Source: Cybelea sp963824595
GTDB taxonomy: Bacteria > Vulcanimicrobiota > Vulcanimicrobiia > Vulcanimicrobiales > Vulcanimicrobiaceae
Length of the DNA: 64,000 nucleotides
Direction of reading: 5' to 3'
Assembly: GCA_963824595.1 (NCBI GenBank)
Contig: CAWGPY010000004.1
Span: 124,001-188,000, forward strand
Part shown: in pieces, positions 1-7,795 of the stretch
How the letters are laid out: every line of letters begins with the position of its first letter
How positions within the stretch are numbered: the first letter of the stretch is position 1
Position numbers and translations under genes: made by a program
Notes under the pieces: model-generated
What the model was told of the DNA's origin: nothing
The model's database searches: none
The model's input: the letters and a program-made list of their open reading frames with translations, nothing else

Positions 1-334
1 CGTTGCTGTCCGCCGAGAACGGATGGCCGGACGTCGCGAACCCCGGGTTGAAGTCGCTCGTGCGCGCGCCGGGCGCGAGTTTCGTATACGCGCGATACCA
101 GCCGCGGATGTCGTCTTTGAGCACTTGATAGGATTTAGAGCTGCCGTAGGTGTTGGGCGACGTCACCGGCGCGGACTCGTCCCAGCGAGTCAAGCCTTGC
201 GCCGTCGCTTGTCCTCCGACGTTGCCGCCCGCGTCCACGAGCGCGACGCTCTTGCCGTAACGCGCCGCGGCGAGTGCGGCCGCGACGCCTCCGAAGCTTG
301 CCCCGACGATGACGATATCGAATTGTGACGCCAC
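1..334 (-). CDS. FAD-dependent oxidoreductase, N-terminal part (runs off left edge)
   Basis: The first 111 codons of a flavoprotein are present; the rest lies left of the window. The protein opens with a Rossmann dinucleotide-binding strand, FDIVIVGASFGGVAAALAAA, followed by an acidic strand end (ALVDAGGNVGGQATAQG), the pattern of PF12831-type FAD-dependent oxidoreductases. The start is a GTG preceded by GAGGAGG about five bases upstream, which fixes it clearly. It has no signal peptide, so a cytoplasmic enzyme is likely. It is divergent from the redox operon that begins at 410, with about 75 bp between them. The substrate cannot be told from this fragment. Confidence 0.85.
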   Translation of the reverse strand, partial: MASQFDIVIVGASFGGVAAALAAARYGKSVALVDAGGNVGGQATAQGLTRWDESAPVTSPNTYGSSKSYQVLKDDIRGWYRAYTKLAPGARTSDFNPGFATSGHPFSADSN

Positions 335-409
335 GGGTGCCTCCTCACAAGGGGAACGCGCAACGAGATAGTACCCCCTCTCTTCGGCGCTCGCAGAAAG
401 GAAACTTCG

Positions 410-916
410 GTGTCAAAGCAAGTCTGGGACTCCAAGATACACCTGCTCCTCGGCGACGCGGTCTACACGCACCTTTACGCTTACGCCGATCCCGCGCACG
501 TGCAGGGCGCCTCACTCGCCAACGCCTTCACGTTCCAGGCCGACGTACGAGCCGGCGGCGCCGACCTGTTCTCCACGGGCCGCGTGCCGCTGAAGAACGG
601 ACCGATCAAAGCGCCGCCGACGGTGCCCGGCGGCAGCACGCTCGGCACGGTGGAAGGCGAGATCGACGATTGGAATTTCACATCGGGATCGTGGGCCACG
701 ACCCAGGCCGTGCGCTTCTTGATCGTTGCGAAGAGCGACGTCAGCGTGCCCGTCTCGGAGATCGTGAGCCTGGTGCCCGGATTCGGGACGCTCGTCGGCG
801 GCATTTTGGGTGCGATCGGAAAAGTGCGCGTGACGGTCGGGCACGAGACCGTGCTCATCCCCATCAAACGCGACGCCCATGGAAAGGTCATCTCCATCAA
901 TAACGTGGCGATGTAA
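410..916 (+). CDS. Unknown protein, first gene of redox operon
   Basis: This 168-residue protein belongs to no family I recognise. The GTG start follows AGAAAGGAAAC, a reasonable ribosome binding site. There is no signal peptide. A Gly-rich hydrophobic stretch near residues 125-140 (LVPGFGTLVGGILGAIG) could be a membrane-inserting hairpin or buried core. The stop is followed after two bases by the next gene, so it appears to be the promoter-proximal member of the operon reaching to 12918. Codon usage is like its neighbours. Its only functional clue is co-transcription with haem and flavin oxidases. Confidence 0.7.
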   Translation: MSKQVWDSKIHLLLGDAVYTHLYAYADPAHVQGASLANAFTFQADVRAGGADLFSTGRVPLKNGPIKAPPTVPGGSTLGTVEGEIDDWNFTSGSWATTQAVRFLIVAKSDVSVPVSEIVSLVPGFGTLVGGILGAIGKVRVTVGHETVLIPIKRDAHGKVISINNVAM

Positions 917-918
917 TC

Positions 919-1368
919 ATGAGTGAAGCGATAACGCAAGATCGGCTGCTCGCGATGAGCCAGCAGCAGCTCGACGCGCTGTTCGAGGCCAGTCCGCCCG
1001 GCCCGATTCCCGACGGCGAGGCGCAAGGAAGCGCCATCATCGCTCCCGGCACGACGTACAGCGCCGACATCGCTCAGGCGATCGGCGTCTTCGCGTGGCA
1101 CGGCAAGTCGTTCGACGCCGCGCACGGCACGCTGGTCAATCTCGTGACGCCGTTCGGCCTCCGCGCGATCGTCGCCGAGGTCTACGTCGGCCCGAGCTGG
1201 ATGGACGGCAAGGACTGCATCGTGCTCGACTATTCGAAGACGTCCACCTTGGCACACTGGATTCGCGACGAGATCCGGCTCATCGCCCCGAATCTCTACC
1301 TCGGCGTCGTCTACTGGGGGAAGAAGCGCTTGATCAACTTCAGCCTCGAGTTTCCGCCGGGCACGTGA
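919..1368 (+). CDS. Unknown soluble protein in redox operon
   Basis: A 149-residue protein starting at ATG two bases after the previous stop. The N-terminal 30 residues look helical and polar (LAMSQQQLDALFEA). The rest has beta-like segments ending in aromatic-rich LYLGVVYWGKKRLINFSLEF. That part includes WHGKSFD near residue 60, which resembles a lipocalin-like or GXWXG-type small barrel, but I cannot assign it. No signal peptide or cysteine cluster is present apart from one Cys. The stop codon overlaps the GTG start of the next gene (GTGA), implying translational coupling. Confidence 0.7.
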   Translation: MSEAITQDRLLAMSQQQLDALFEASPPGPIPDGEAQGSAIIAPGTTYSADIAQAIGVFAWHGKSFDAAHGTLVNLVTPFGLRAIVAEVYVGPSWMDGKDCIVLDYSKTSTLAHWIRDEIRLIAPNLYLGVVYWGKKRLINFSLEFPPGT

Positions 1369-2666
1369 CTCCGCAATCGGCGTTCTTCGTTTTGGCGCCC
1401 GTGCGCCCGAACGCCGAGAGCGAGTTGGCCGCGTTGCTCGAGAGCATGAACGCGCAGCCCGGCCACGCCGACCCCCACAACGCGCTCGTCCCGTTCGCTG
1501 CGTTCGACAAGCTCCACTTCTCGCGTCTGTGCCTCGTGCGCGACGCGACCACCGGCGACGTGGCAGCGTACGGGCTGCCGCTGCAGCAGTACCCGACCTA
1601 CCTCGCGTTCACCGGCGACGTGGACGGCGGGGCGGACGAATTCTTGGCGGAGCTCGGGGCGCGCGCCGGTGACGGATTGACGCGAATCTTCTCGTGCTGC
1701 GACGGTTTCGCAGCGGGCGACGACGTGGTCGCCTGGATGAAGCGCCATGCCGCGCCGGCCGCGGCCGCCTACGTAAACTGGAAAGGCCGCACGATGCTGC
1801 AGGTCCGCGAGGAGACGGCGCTGCGCGAGTCCGTGGAGGCCTATCTCGACGCCAACGCCGAGCGCGTCGCGCCGGCGACGCCGGTGCAGCTGCACGCGCT
1901 GCTGCGCACCTATCTCGCCGACGAGATCGCGTCCGCGCGTCTGACGATGACGCCGGAGGCTCCGACCCGCGCTGCCTGGTGGCTCGGCGACGCGTTCGGG
2001 GCCGTCGCGCCCATCGTGCTGCTGGTGCTGCTCTCGCCGCTCGTCGTTGTGCTGGGCGCGCTTCTGCTGCTGCTCGTGCGGCTGCGTGAAGCGTCGGACC
2101 CGGAGATCTGTCCGCGCCCGGACCCCGCCGTGCGCGCGGCGATCGCCGCCACGGAAGACCGCGACGTCACCAACGTCTTCAGCGCCGTCGGCACGCTCAA
2201 GCCCGGCGCGGTGCGCCGGCTCGTCGGACTCTTCGGGCTCGCGATCCTCAGCTACGCGGCGCAGCACGTCTACGCGCGCGGACGCCTCGCCCGGGTGCGC
2301 ACCATCCACTTCGCCCGGTGGGTCTGGATCGACAACCGCAAGCGTCTCGTGTTCATGAGCAACTACGACGGCAGCCTCGAGAGCTACATGGACGACTTCA
2401 TCAACAAGGCGGGATTCGGCCTCAACTTCGTGTTCGGCAACGGCATCGGCTATCCGGCGACGCGCTGGCTGCTCGCGGGCGGCTGCAAGGACGAGCAGAA
2501 GTTCAAAAACTTCCTGTATCGTCACCAGTTTGCGACGCAGGTGTGGTACAGCGCGCATCGCGGTCTCACCGCCGCCGATCTCGAGCGCAACGCGCGCATC
2601 CGGGCCGGCCTCGAGGCGCGCTCGCTCACGCCCGCGGAGGCCGAGCAGTGGGCGTCGCTGCTGTGA
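1365..2666 (+). CDS. Membrane-anchored protein of unknown function in redox operon
   Basis: A 433-residue protein. The GTG start within GTGA overlaps the preceding stop; the longer upstream reading frame is a shadow of the previous gene. Residues 1-120 alternate strand and helix (FFVLAPVRPN, YLAFTGDVDGG, LTRIFSCCDGF) in a way that suggests a ferredoxin-like alpha/beta domain, possibly distantly related to the fold of Dyp-type peroxidases (inference only). A long hydrophobic span at about residues 210-240 should cross the membrane once or twice. The C-terminal part is Arg- and aromatic-rich (WVWIDNRKRLVFMSNYDGS). It lies directly upstream of, and overlaps, the Dyp peroxidase, so it may anchor or partner that enzyme. 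Confidence 0.65.
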   Translation: MTPQSAFFVLAPVRPNAESELAALLESMNAQPGHADPHNALVPFAAFDKLHFSRLCLVRDATTGDVAAYGLPLQQYPTYLAFTGDVDGGADEFLAELGARAGDGLTRIFSCCDGFAAGDDVVAWMKRHAAPAAAAYVNWKGRTMLQVREETALRESVEAYLDANAERVAPATPVQLHALLRTYLADEIASARLTMTPEAPTRAAWWLGDAFGAVAPIVLLVLLSPLVVVLGALLLLLVRLREASDPEICPRPDPAVRAAIAATEDRDVTNVFSAVGTLKPGAVRRLVGLFGLAILSYAAQHVYARGRLARVRTIHFARWVWIDNRKRLVFMSNYDGSLESYMDDFINKAGFGLNFVFGNGIGYPATRWLLAGGCKDEQKFKNFLYRHQFATQVWYSAHRGLTAADLERNARIRAGLEARSLTPAEAEQWASLL

Positions 2667-4111
2667 CGCGGGTCGCGGTGGAATACGGCGACGTCCAGGG
2701 CATCGTGCGTTTCGGCTATAAGCGCCTCACCGAGGCGTGCTACGTGCTGCTCCGGATTGCGGATGCGGACGCGGCGCGCGCGTGGCTGCGCGCCGCGCCG
2801 GTCGCGGACGCGAGCGAGAAGCAGCCGCTGCCGGCGACCGCGCTGCAGGTAGCGTTCACGGCGGCCGGCCTGCGCGCGCTCGGAGTGCCGGAGGTCGCGC
2901 TCGCGCAGTTCGCGCCGGAGTTCCTCTCCGGCATGGCGGGCGACGACAACCGGTCGCGGCGGCTCGGCGACGTCGCGGACAACGCGCCCGAACGTTGGTC
3001 GTGGGGCACCGGCGCGCGCGAGCCGCACGTCCTAGCGGCGCTGTACGCGACGCCCGGAACGCTCGACGCGTTCGCGGCCTCGGTGAAGGCCGCGCAGTGG
3101 AGCGCGGCATTCGACGAGATCGCGTGCCTCGACACGTCCGACTTGCACGGCTTCGAGCACTTCGGCTTCTCCGACGGGATCAGCCAGCCGGAGATCGACT
3201 GGGACCGGCGCCGCGTGCTCCGCGGCGACAAGGTGCGCTACGGCAACGGCGTCGCGCTCGGCGAGTTCTTGCTCGGATATCCCAACGAGTACGGCCGGTA
3301 CACCGAGCGTCCGGTGCTCGACGCCGGCGGCGCGGCCGATCTGCTGTTCGCCGCCGAGGACGAGCCGCAGAAGCGCGACGCCGGCCGCAACGGGACCTAT
3401 CTCGTGCTGCGCGACCTGCGGCAAGACGTGCGCGCGTTCTGGCAGTACGCAAAAACCGAGGACGTCGCCGGCGCGTTCGTGGGCCGGCGGCGCAACGGCG
3501 ATCCGCTCGTGGGAGCGGGATCGTCGCAGAACGACTTCACCTACGAAAGCGATCCCAAAGGCACGCGTTGTCCGTTCGGCGCCCACGTGCGGCGCGCGAA
3601 CCCGCGCAACGCGGACTTCCCTTCGCCGCCGCCGCGAAACGCGATCGCCACCGGCGCCGCGATGCTGGGCCTGGTCGGGCGCGAGTTCCACGCCGATCTC
3701 ACCTCGTCGGTGCGCTTCCACCGCATTCTGCGCCGCGGTCGCGAGTACGGGCCGGCCCTGGATCCGTGCGACGCGCGGGCACCCGCCCCGCCCGGCGAGC
3801 CCGAGCGCGGCCTGCGGTTTCTCTGCCTCAACGCCAACCTGTCGCGACAGTTCGAGTTTCTGCAGAACGCGTGGCTTGCCAGCGACACGTTCGGCGGCCT
3901 CATCGGCGAGGCGGACGCACTGCTCGGCAGCCGCGCCCCCGATCCGGCGGGACGCGCCACCGACACCTTCGTGATCAACCGCGCCGGTGCGGCGCGCACG
4001 CGGCTCCAGGGTCTGCCGCAGTTCGTACGCGTGACGGGGGGCGCGTACTTCTTCTTGCCGGGGCTTCGGACTCTACGCTACTTCACCCACGCCGCGGAGG
4101 ACACGCCATGA
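2663..4111 (+). CDS. Dyp-type haem peroxidase
   Basis: A 482-residue dye-decolorising peroxidase, which uses hydrogen peroxide to oxidise bulky or phenolic substrates. Diagnostic features are the GxxDG motif in GFSDGISQP with the distal Asp near residue 171, the haem-ligating His near 308 in CPFGAHVRRANPR, an Arg cluster at 351-358 (RFHRILRRG), and the C-terminal LNANLSRQFEFLQNAW. Its length matches the longer, loop-rich Dyp class rather than the ~320-residue bacterial forms. No Tat or Sec signal is visible, unlike EfeB. I chose the GTG overlapping the previous stop (GTGA); a GTG 15 bases upstream is an alternative. Its own stop overlaps the cytochrome start (ATGA). Confidence 0.92.
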   Translation: MTRVAVEYGDVQGIVRFGYKRLTEACYVLLRIADADAARAWLRAAPVADASEKQPLPATALQVAFTAAGLRALGVPEVALAQFAPEFLSGMAGDDNRSRRLGDVADNAPERWSWGTGAREPHVLAALYATPGTLDAFAASVKAAQWSAAFDEIACLDTSDLHGFEHFGFSDGISQPEIDWDRRRVLRGDKVRYGNGVALGEFLLGYPNEYGRYTERPVLDAGGAADLLFAAEDEPQKRDAGRNGTYLVLRDLRQDVRAFWQYAKTEDVAGAFVGRRRNGDPLVGAGSSQNDFTYESDPKGTRCPFGAHVRRANPRNADFPSPPPRNAIATGAAMLGLVGREFHADLTSSVRFHRILRRGREYGPALDPCDARAPAPPGEPERGLRFLCLNANLSRQFEFLQNAWLASDTFGGLIGEADALLGSRAPDPAGRATDTFVINRAGAARTRLQGLPQFVRVTGGAYFFLPGLRTLRYFTHAAEDTP

Positions 4112-6573
4112 ACCGACCGATGCTACGACTGACCTGCGCGCTCGTCGCCGCCGTGCTGACGGCGTGCTCGAGCCACGCGCGCACGGCCCAGGACGAAGCG
4201 AAGGCGGCGGGACGCGACGCGGCGTCGTTCGTCGCCGCCAACGAGGATTATTTTCACGCGATGGACGGCGGCATCACGCTCTCGACCGACGAGGTTCGCG
4301 GCCGGAACATGTGGCTGGTATGGAGCGGCGGCAACGACGCGTTCTGGGATCGGCTGACGACGATCAGCTTCGGCAACCTCGACCTGCTGAAGATCATCTC
4401 GTCGCGACCGGGCCTCGCGACGAGCCGCGACAACCGCTGGCAGAGCCTCGGCATGGTGAACGAGCCGTGCTTCAAGAAGGCCACGGGGCCCGACGCGAAC
4501 CGTTTCGGCCTGTGGCTCGACGTGCGCGAAACGTCGAAAGACTGCCCGCCCGATCCCTTCGAAAACGCGGCGAAGTATCCGGGCGTCGCGACCGGCGCGC
4601 GCGGCGCGACCATCCCGCTCGGTTCGTACTACGGTTACGCAAGCGGCGTCGTCGGGCTGCGGCTCTTTCCCAACCCCGCGTTCGACGCGGCGGCCGCGAA
4701 GAGTTGGAACGCGGAGAGGTACTACGGCGATCCGGCGTACTACGAGAACAAGAAGCTGATCCGGCCGTATCGCGTCGGCATGTCGTGCGGATTCTGCCAC
4801 GTCGGCCCGAGCCCGGTCCATCCGCCGGCGGATCCGAACAACCCGCGGTGGGAGAACCTCAGTTCCACGGTCGGCGCGCAGTACATGTGGGTCGACGGGA
4901 TCTTCGCGTGGCGGCGCAATCCCCACGACTTCATCACGCAGCTCTTCCAGACGTGGCGCCCCGGCACGCTCGACACGTCGTTCGTATCGACCGACAACAT
5001 CAACAACCCGCGTACGATGAACGCGATCTATTCGGTGCTGCCGCGGCTGGGCGATGCATCGCGCTTCGGACGCGAGCTGCTCGCCGGCGGGGGGCTCGAC
5101 AACCGTCAGCTCAACGACTACGTGGCATCGGGGCCGCTCACCGCGTTCTTCAACGCACCGGACACCGTCTTCACGCCGCACGTGCTCAAGGACGGCGCCG
5201 ATTCCGTGGGCGTGCTCGGCGCGCTCAACCGCGTCTACATCAATATCGGCACCGACAGCGAGGAGTGGCTGCTGCACTTCAATCCGGTCGTGGGCGGCAA
5301 GCCGATCTCGCCCATCACGATCGCGGACTCGCGCGTCAACTCGAGCTATTTCGCCGCGACGGAGAACCAGACGTTCGACGAGGCGCTCTTCCTCATCCAC
5401 GCGAGCCGGCAATCCGACCACCTGGCCGACGCGCCGGGAGGCGTCAAATATCTGACGGCGGCCCCTGCCGAGCTGACGCGGGGCAAGGTGGTGTTCGCCG
5501 AGAACTGCGCGCGATGCCACTCCAGCAAGCTGCCGCCGGCGCTGCCGGGTCTCGACCCCAACGGCTGCGCGGGCCCGGACTATCTGAACTGCTTCCGGCG
5601 TTACTTCGAATGGACGCAAACGCCGGATTTCAAGGCCAAGATGCGGGCCATCGTGCTGGACCCGGCCTTCCTCAACGATAATTATCTGTCGTCCGATTTC
5701 CGCGTTCCGGTAACGCTGCTGCACACCAACGCCTGCAGCCCGCTCGCGACCAACGCGCTCGCAAACAACATCTGGGACAACTACTCGTCGCAGTCGTATA
5801 AAGATTTGCCGTCCGTGGGCAGCATCACGTGGTACGATCCTTACACCGGAGCGCCGCACCAGTACGAGATGCCGGCCGGCGGCCGCGGCTACACGCGCGT
5901 GCCGTCGCTGATCGCGCTGTGGTCCACCGCGCCGTACCTGCTCAACAACAGCGTGGGACCCTTCTCCTACGATCCATCGGTCGACGGACGGATGCGCGCG
6001 TTCCAGGCCTCGATCGAACAGATGCTCTGGCCGGAGCGGCGCGTCCACGACAAGCTGCTCGGCACGAAGGTTCCCGGCACGATCGACCGCACGACCGCGC
6101 CCTCGTACCTGACGGTCGCGAAGGGCTATCTGCCCGATCTCGTCGCGAAGAACATCGGAGCGGTTCGCGCGATCTTCCCGAAGGCGTTTCCCAACGGCGA
6201 CGACTCGCAGCTCTCGATCGGTCCGATTCCGGCGGGAACGCCGGTCGGGCTGCTCGCAAACGTCCGGCTGCTCTCCGAAGACCTGAGCGGCAATCAGCTG
6301 ACGGAGTACGAGAAGAACAAGGCCGCGCTCGTCGCCGGGATCATCGTCGATCTCCTGCGTCTGCCGACCAACGCGTCGGACGACCAGGCGCGGAAAGTCT
6401 TCTCCAACATCTATCCCAACCTGCTCAAGCTGAGCAAATGTCCGGATTTCGTGGTGAACCGCGGCCACTATTTCGGCACGAGCTACCGCGACCCCGGCGA
6501 TACTCGGCCGCCGCGACCCGGACTGAGCGACTCCGACAAAAACGCGCTGATCGAGTTCCTGAAGACGTTTTGA
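4108..6573 (+). CDS. Di-haem c-type cytochrome lipoprotein, RoxA/MauG-like
   Basis: An 821-residue exported protein with a lipobox (AVLTAC) at residues 12-17, so it is probably anchored in the envelope. Two covalent haem sites are visible: CGFCH at about 227-231 and CARCH at about 467-471. A large protein with two widely spaced CXXCH motifs fits the MauG/cytochrome c peroxidase superfamily and especially RoxA-type rubber oxygenases, which are usually about 650-700 residues; this one is longer. The dioxygenase-type assignment is inference. The ATG overlaps the Dyp stop (ATGA), and the stop overlaps the next TTG start. Electron transfer with the neighbouring haem and flavin enzymes is plausible. 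Confidence 0.8.
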   Translation: MNRPMLRLTCALVAAVLTACSSHARTAQDEAKAAGRDAASFVAANEDYFHAMDGGITLSTDEVRGRNMWLVWSGGNDAFWDRLTTISFGNLDLLKIISSRPGLATSRDNRWQSLGMVNEPCFKKATGPDANRFGLWLDVRETSKDCPPDPFENAAKYPGVATGARGATIPLGSYYGYASGVVGLRLFPNPAFDAAAAKSWNAERYYGDPAYYENKKLIRPYRVGMSCGFCHVGPSPVHPPADPNNPRWENLSSTVGAQYMWVDGIFAWRRNPHDFITQLFQTWRPGTLDTSFVSTDNINNPRTMNAIYSVLPRLGDASRFGRELLAGGGLDNRQLNDYVASGPLTAFFNAPDTVFTPHVLKDGADSVGVLGALNRVYINIGTDSEEWLLHFNPVVGGKPISPITIADSRVNSSYFAATENQTFDEALFLIHASRQSDHLADAPGGVKYLTAAPAELTRGKVVFAENCARCHSSKLPPALPGLDPNGCAGPDYLNCFRRYFEWTQTPDFKAKMRAIVLDPAFLNDNYLSSDFRVPVTLLHTNACSPLATNALANNIWDNYSSQSYKDLPSVGSITWYDPYTGAPHQYEMPAGGRGYTRVPSLIALWSTAPYLLNNSVGPFSYDPSVDGRMRAFQASIEQMLWPERRVHDKLLGTKVPGTIDRTTAPSYLTVAKGYLPDLVAKNIGAVRAIFPKAFPNGDDSQLSIGPIPAGTPVGLLANVRLLSEDLSGNQLTEYEKNKAALVAGIIVDLLRLPTNASDDQARKVFSNIYPNLLKLSKCPDFVVNRGHYFGTSYRDPGDTRPPRPGLSDSDKNALIEFLKTF

Positions 6574-7775
6574 GCACCGACGCCGGGACCCGGCTCGCCA
6601 TCAAGCGCTTCGTCCACGCCGTTTTCTTGGCGATGCTGCACTTCGAGCGGCGGCTCGACCCCTTCTTCCGGCCGGCGTGGGACGCGCTCTTCCGTGAGCC
6701 CAGCGCGGCGATCTTGCAGTGGCTGATCAACCGGCTGCGACGCGACGACCGCCTCGCGCTAGCTGAGGAGCGGCCGATCGCCGGCGAGTCGGAGGCGCTC
6801 GACTCGATCATCATCGACATGGGCACGTACATGCGCACGCACTGGACGCCGGGGAACTATCAGCGCGCCGGCAACACGAAGACGCACGGCATCGTCCGCG
6901 CCGAGTTCGTGGTGCGCGCCGATCTGCCCGAAGGGCTGAAGAAGGGCATCTTCGCCCGGCCGCAATCGTACAAGGCGTACGTCCGGTTCTCGGGTCCCGG
7001 GCCGGACTGGCCGGCCGACGTGGACGACGTTGGCTTCATGAGCTGCACCGTCAAGTTGATGGGCGTGCCCGGGCCGAAGGTCTTCGACGACGAGCGCTTC
7101 ACGCAAGACTTCCTCACGGTGACGACGCCGACGTTCGTCACTCCCGACGTGACCGCCAACGCTCAGCTCCAGCGCGAGCTGCGCGACAGCACGGAGTTCT
7201 TCTACTTTTGCAACGTCACGCGGCCGCATCTGCTCGACGCGCTGATGCAGGGCCTGTGGAACAAGACGCAGTCGAGTCCGCTCGAAGCGCAGTACTGGAG
7301 CTGCACGCCGTACCTGCTCGGCGAGGGTCAGGCGATGCAGTACTCGATCCGTACCACCCTGACCACGCGCACGCGAGTTCCGCGTTTGCCCCTACGGCCC
7401 CCCGACGACTACCTGCGCGAGGCGATGGCGGCAACGCTCGCGCGGGGCGCAGTGGACCTCGACTTCCTCATCCAACCGCAGACCGACGCGCACCGCATGC
7501 CGATCGAGAATGCGGCGGTACGGTGGCCGCTCCGGCTGTCGCCCTACGTCAAGGCGGCGACGATCCGCATCCCGGCGCAGACGTTCGATTCGCCCGCCCA
7601 ACTCGCGTTCGCCAACGTGCTGCGATACTCGCCGTGGCACTGCATTCCGGAGCACCGCCCGCTCGGCAATCAAAATCGCGTGCGCCGGCGCATGTATACG
7701 GAGCTCGCCAACCTGCGCCAGCTGATGAACGCCGCTCCGCACTACGAACCCGCCGGCGACGAGACGTTCGAATAG
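6570..7775 (+). CDS. Catalase-like haem protein (y4iL type)
   Basis: A 401-residue member of the catalase-related family typified by rhizobial y4iL, much shorter than true monofunctional catalases. The family signature includes KTHGIVRAEFVV with the presumed distal His near residue 106, KLMGVPG, and a C-terminal YSPWHCIPEHRPLGNQNR with Tyr ~353 and His ~357. In this superfamily such proteins include peroxide-dependent fatty-acid-modifying enzymes as well as catalases, so the activity is open. There is no signal peptide. The likely start is the TTG overlapping the previous stop (TTGA), consistent with the chain of overlaps in this operon. Confidence 0.85.
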   Translation: MSTDAGTRLAIKRFVHAVFLAMLHFERRLDPFFRPAWDALFREPSAAILQWLINRLRRDDRLALAEERPIAGESEALDSIIIDMGTYMRTHWTPGNYQRAGNTKTHGIVRAEFVVRADLPEGLKKGIFARPQSYKAYVRFSGPGPDWPADVDDVGFMSCTVKLMGVPGPKVFDDERFTQDFLTVTTPTFVTPDVTANAQLQRELRDSTEFFYFCNVTRPHLLDALMQGLWNKTQSSPLEAQYWSCTPYLLGEGQAMQYSIRTTLTTRTRVPRLPLRPPDDYLREAMAATLARGAVDLDFLIQPQTDAHRMPIENAAVRWPLRLSPYVKAATIRIPAQTFDSPAQLAFANVLRYSPWHCIPEHRPLGNQNRVRRRMYTELANLRQLMNAAPHYEPAGDETFE

Positions 7776-7795
7776 GCAACGTTTAAGGAACGTCT

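Noticed and set aside
4123..6468. A 781-codon open frame on the minus strand opposite the di-haem cytochrome
   Set aside because: Its translation is Arg/Val/Gly-rich with no motif, and the plus-strand frame has a lipobox and two CXXCH sites. It is an antisense shadow common in GC-rich DNA.
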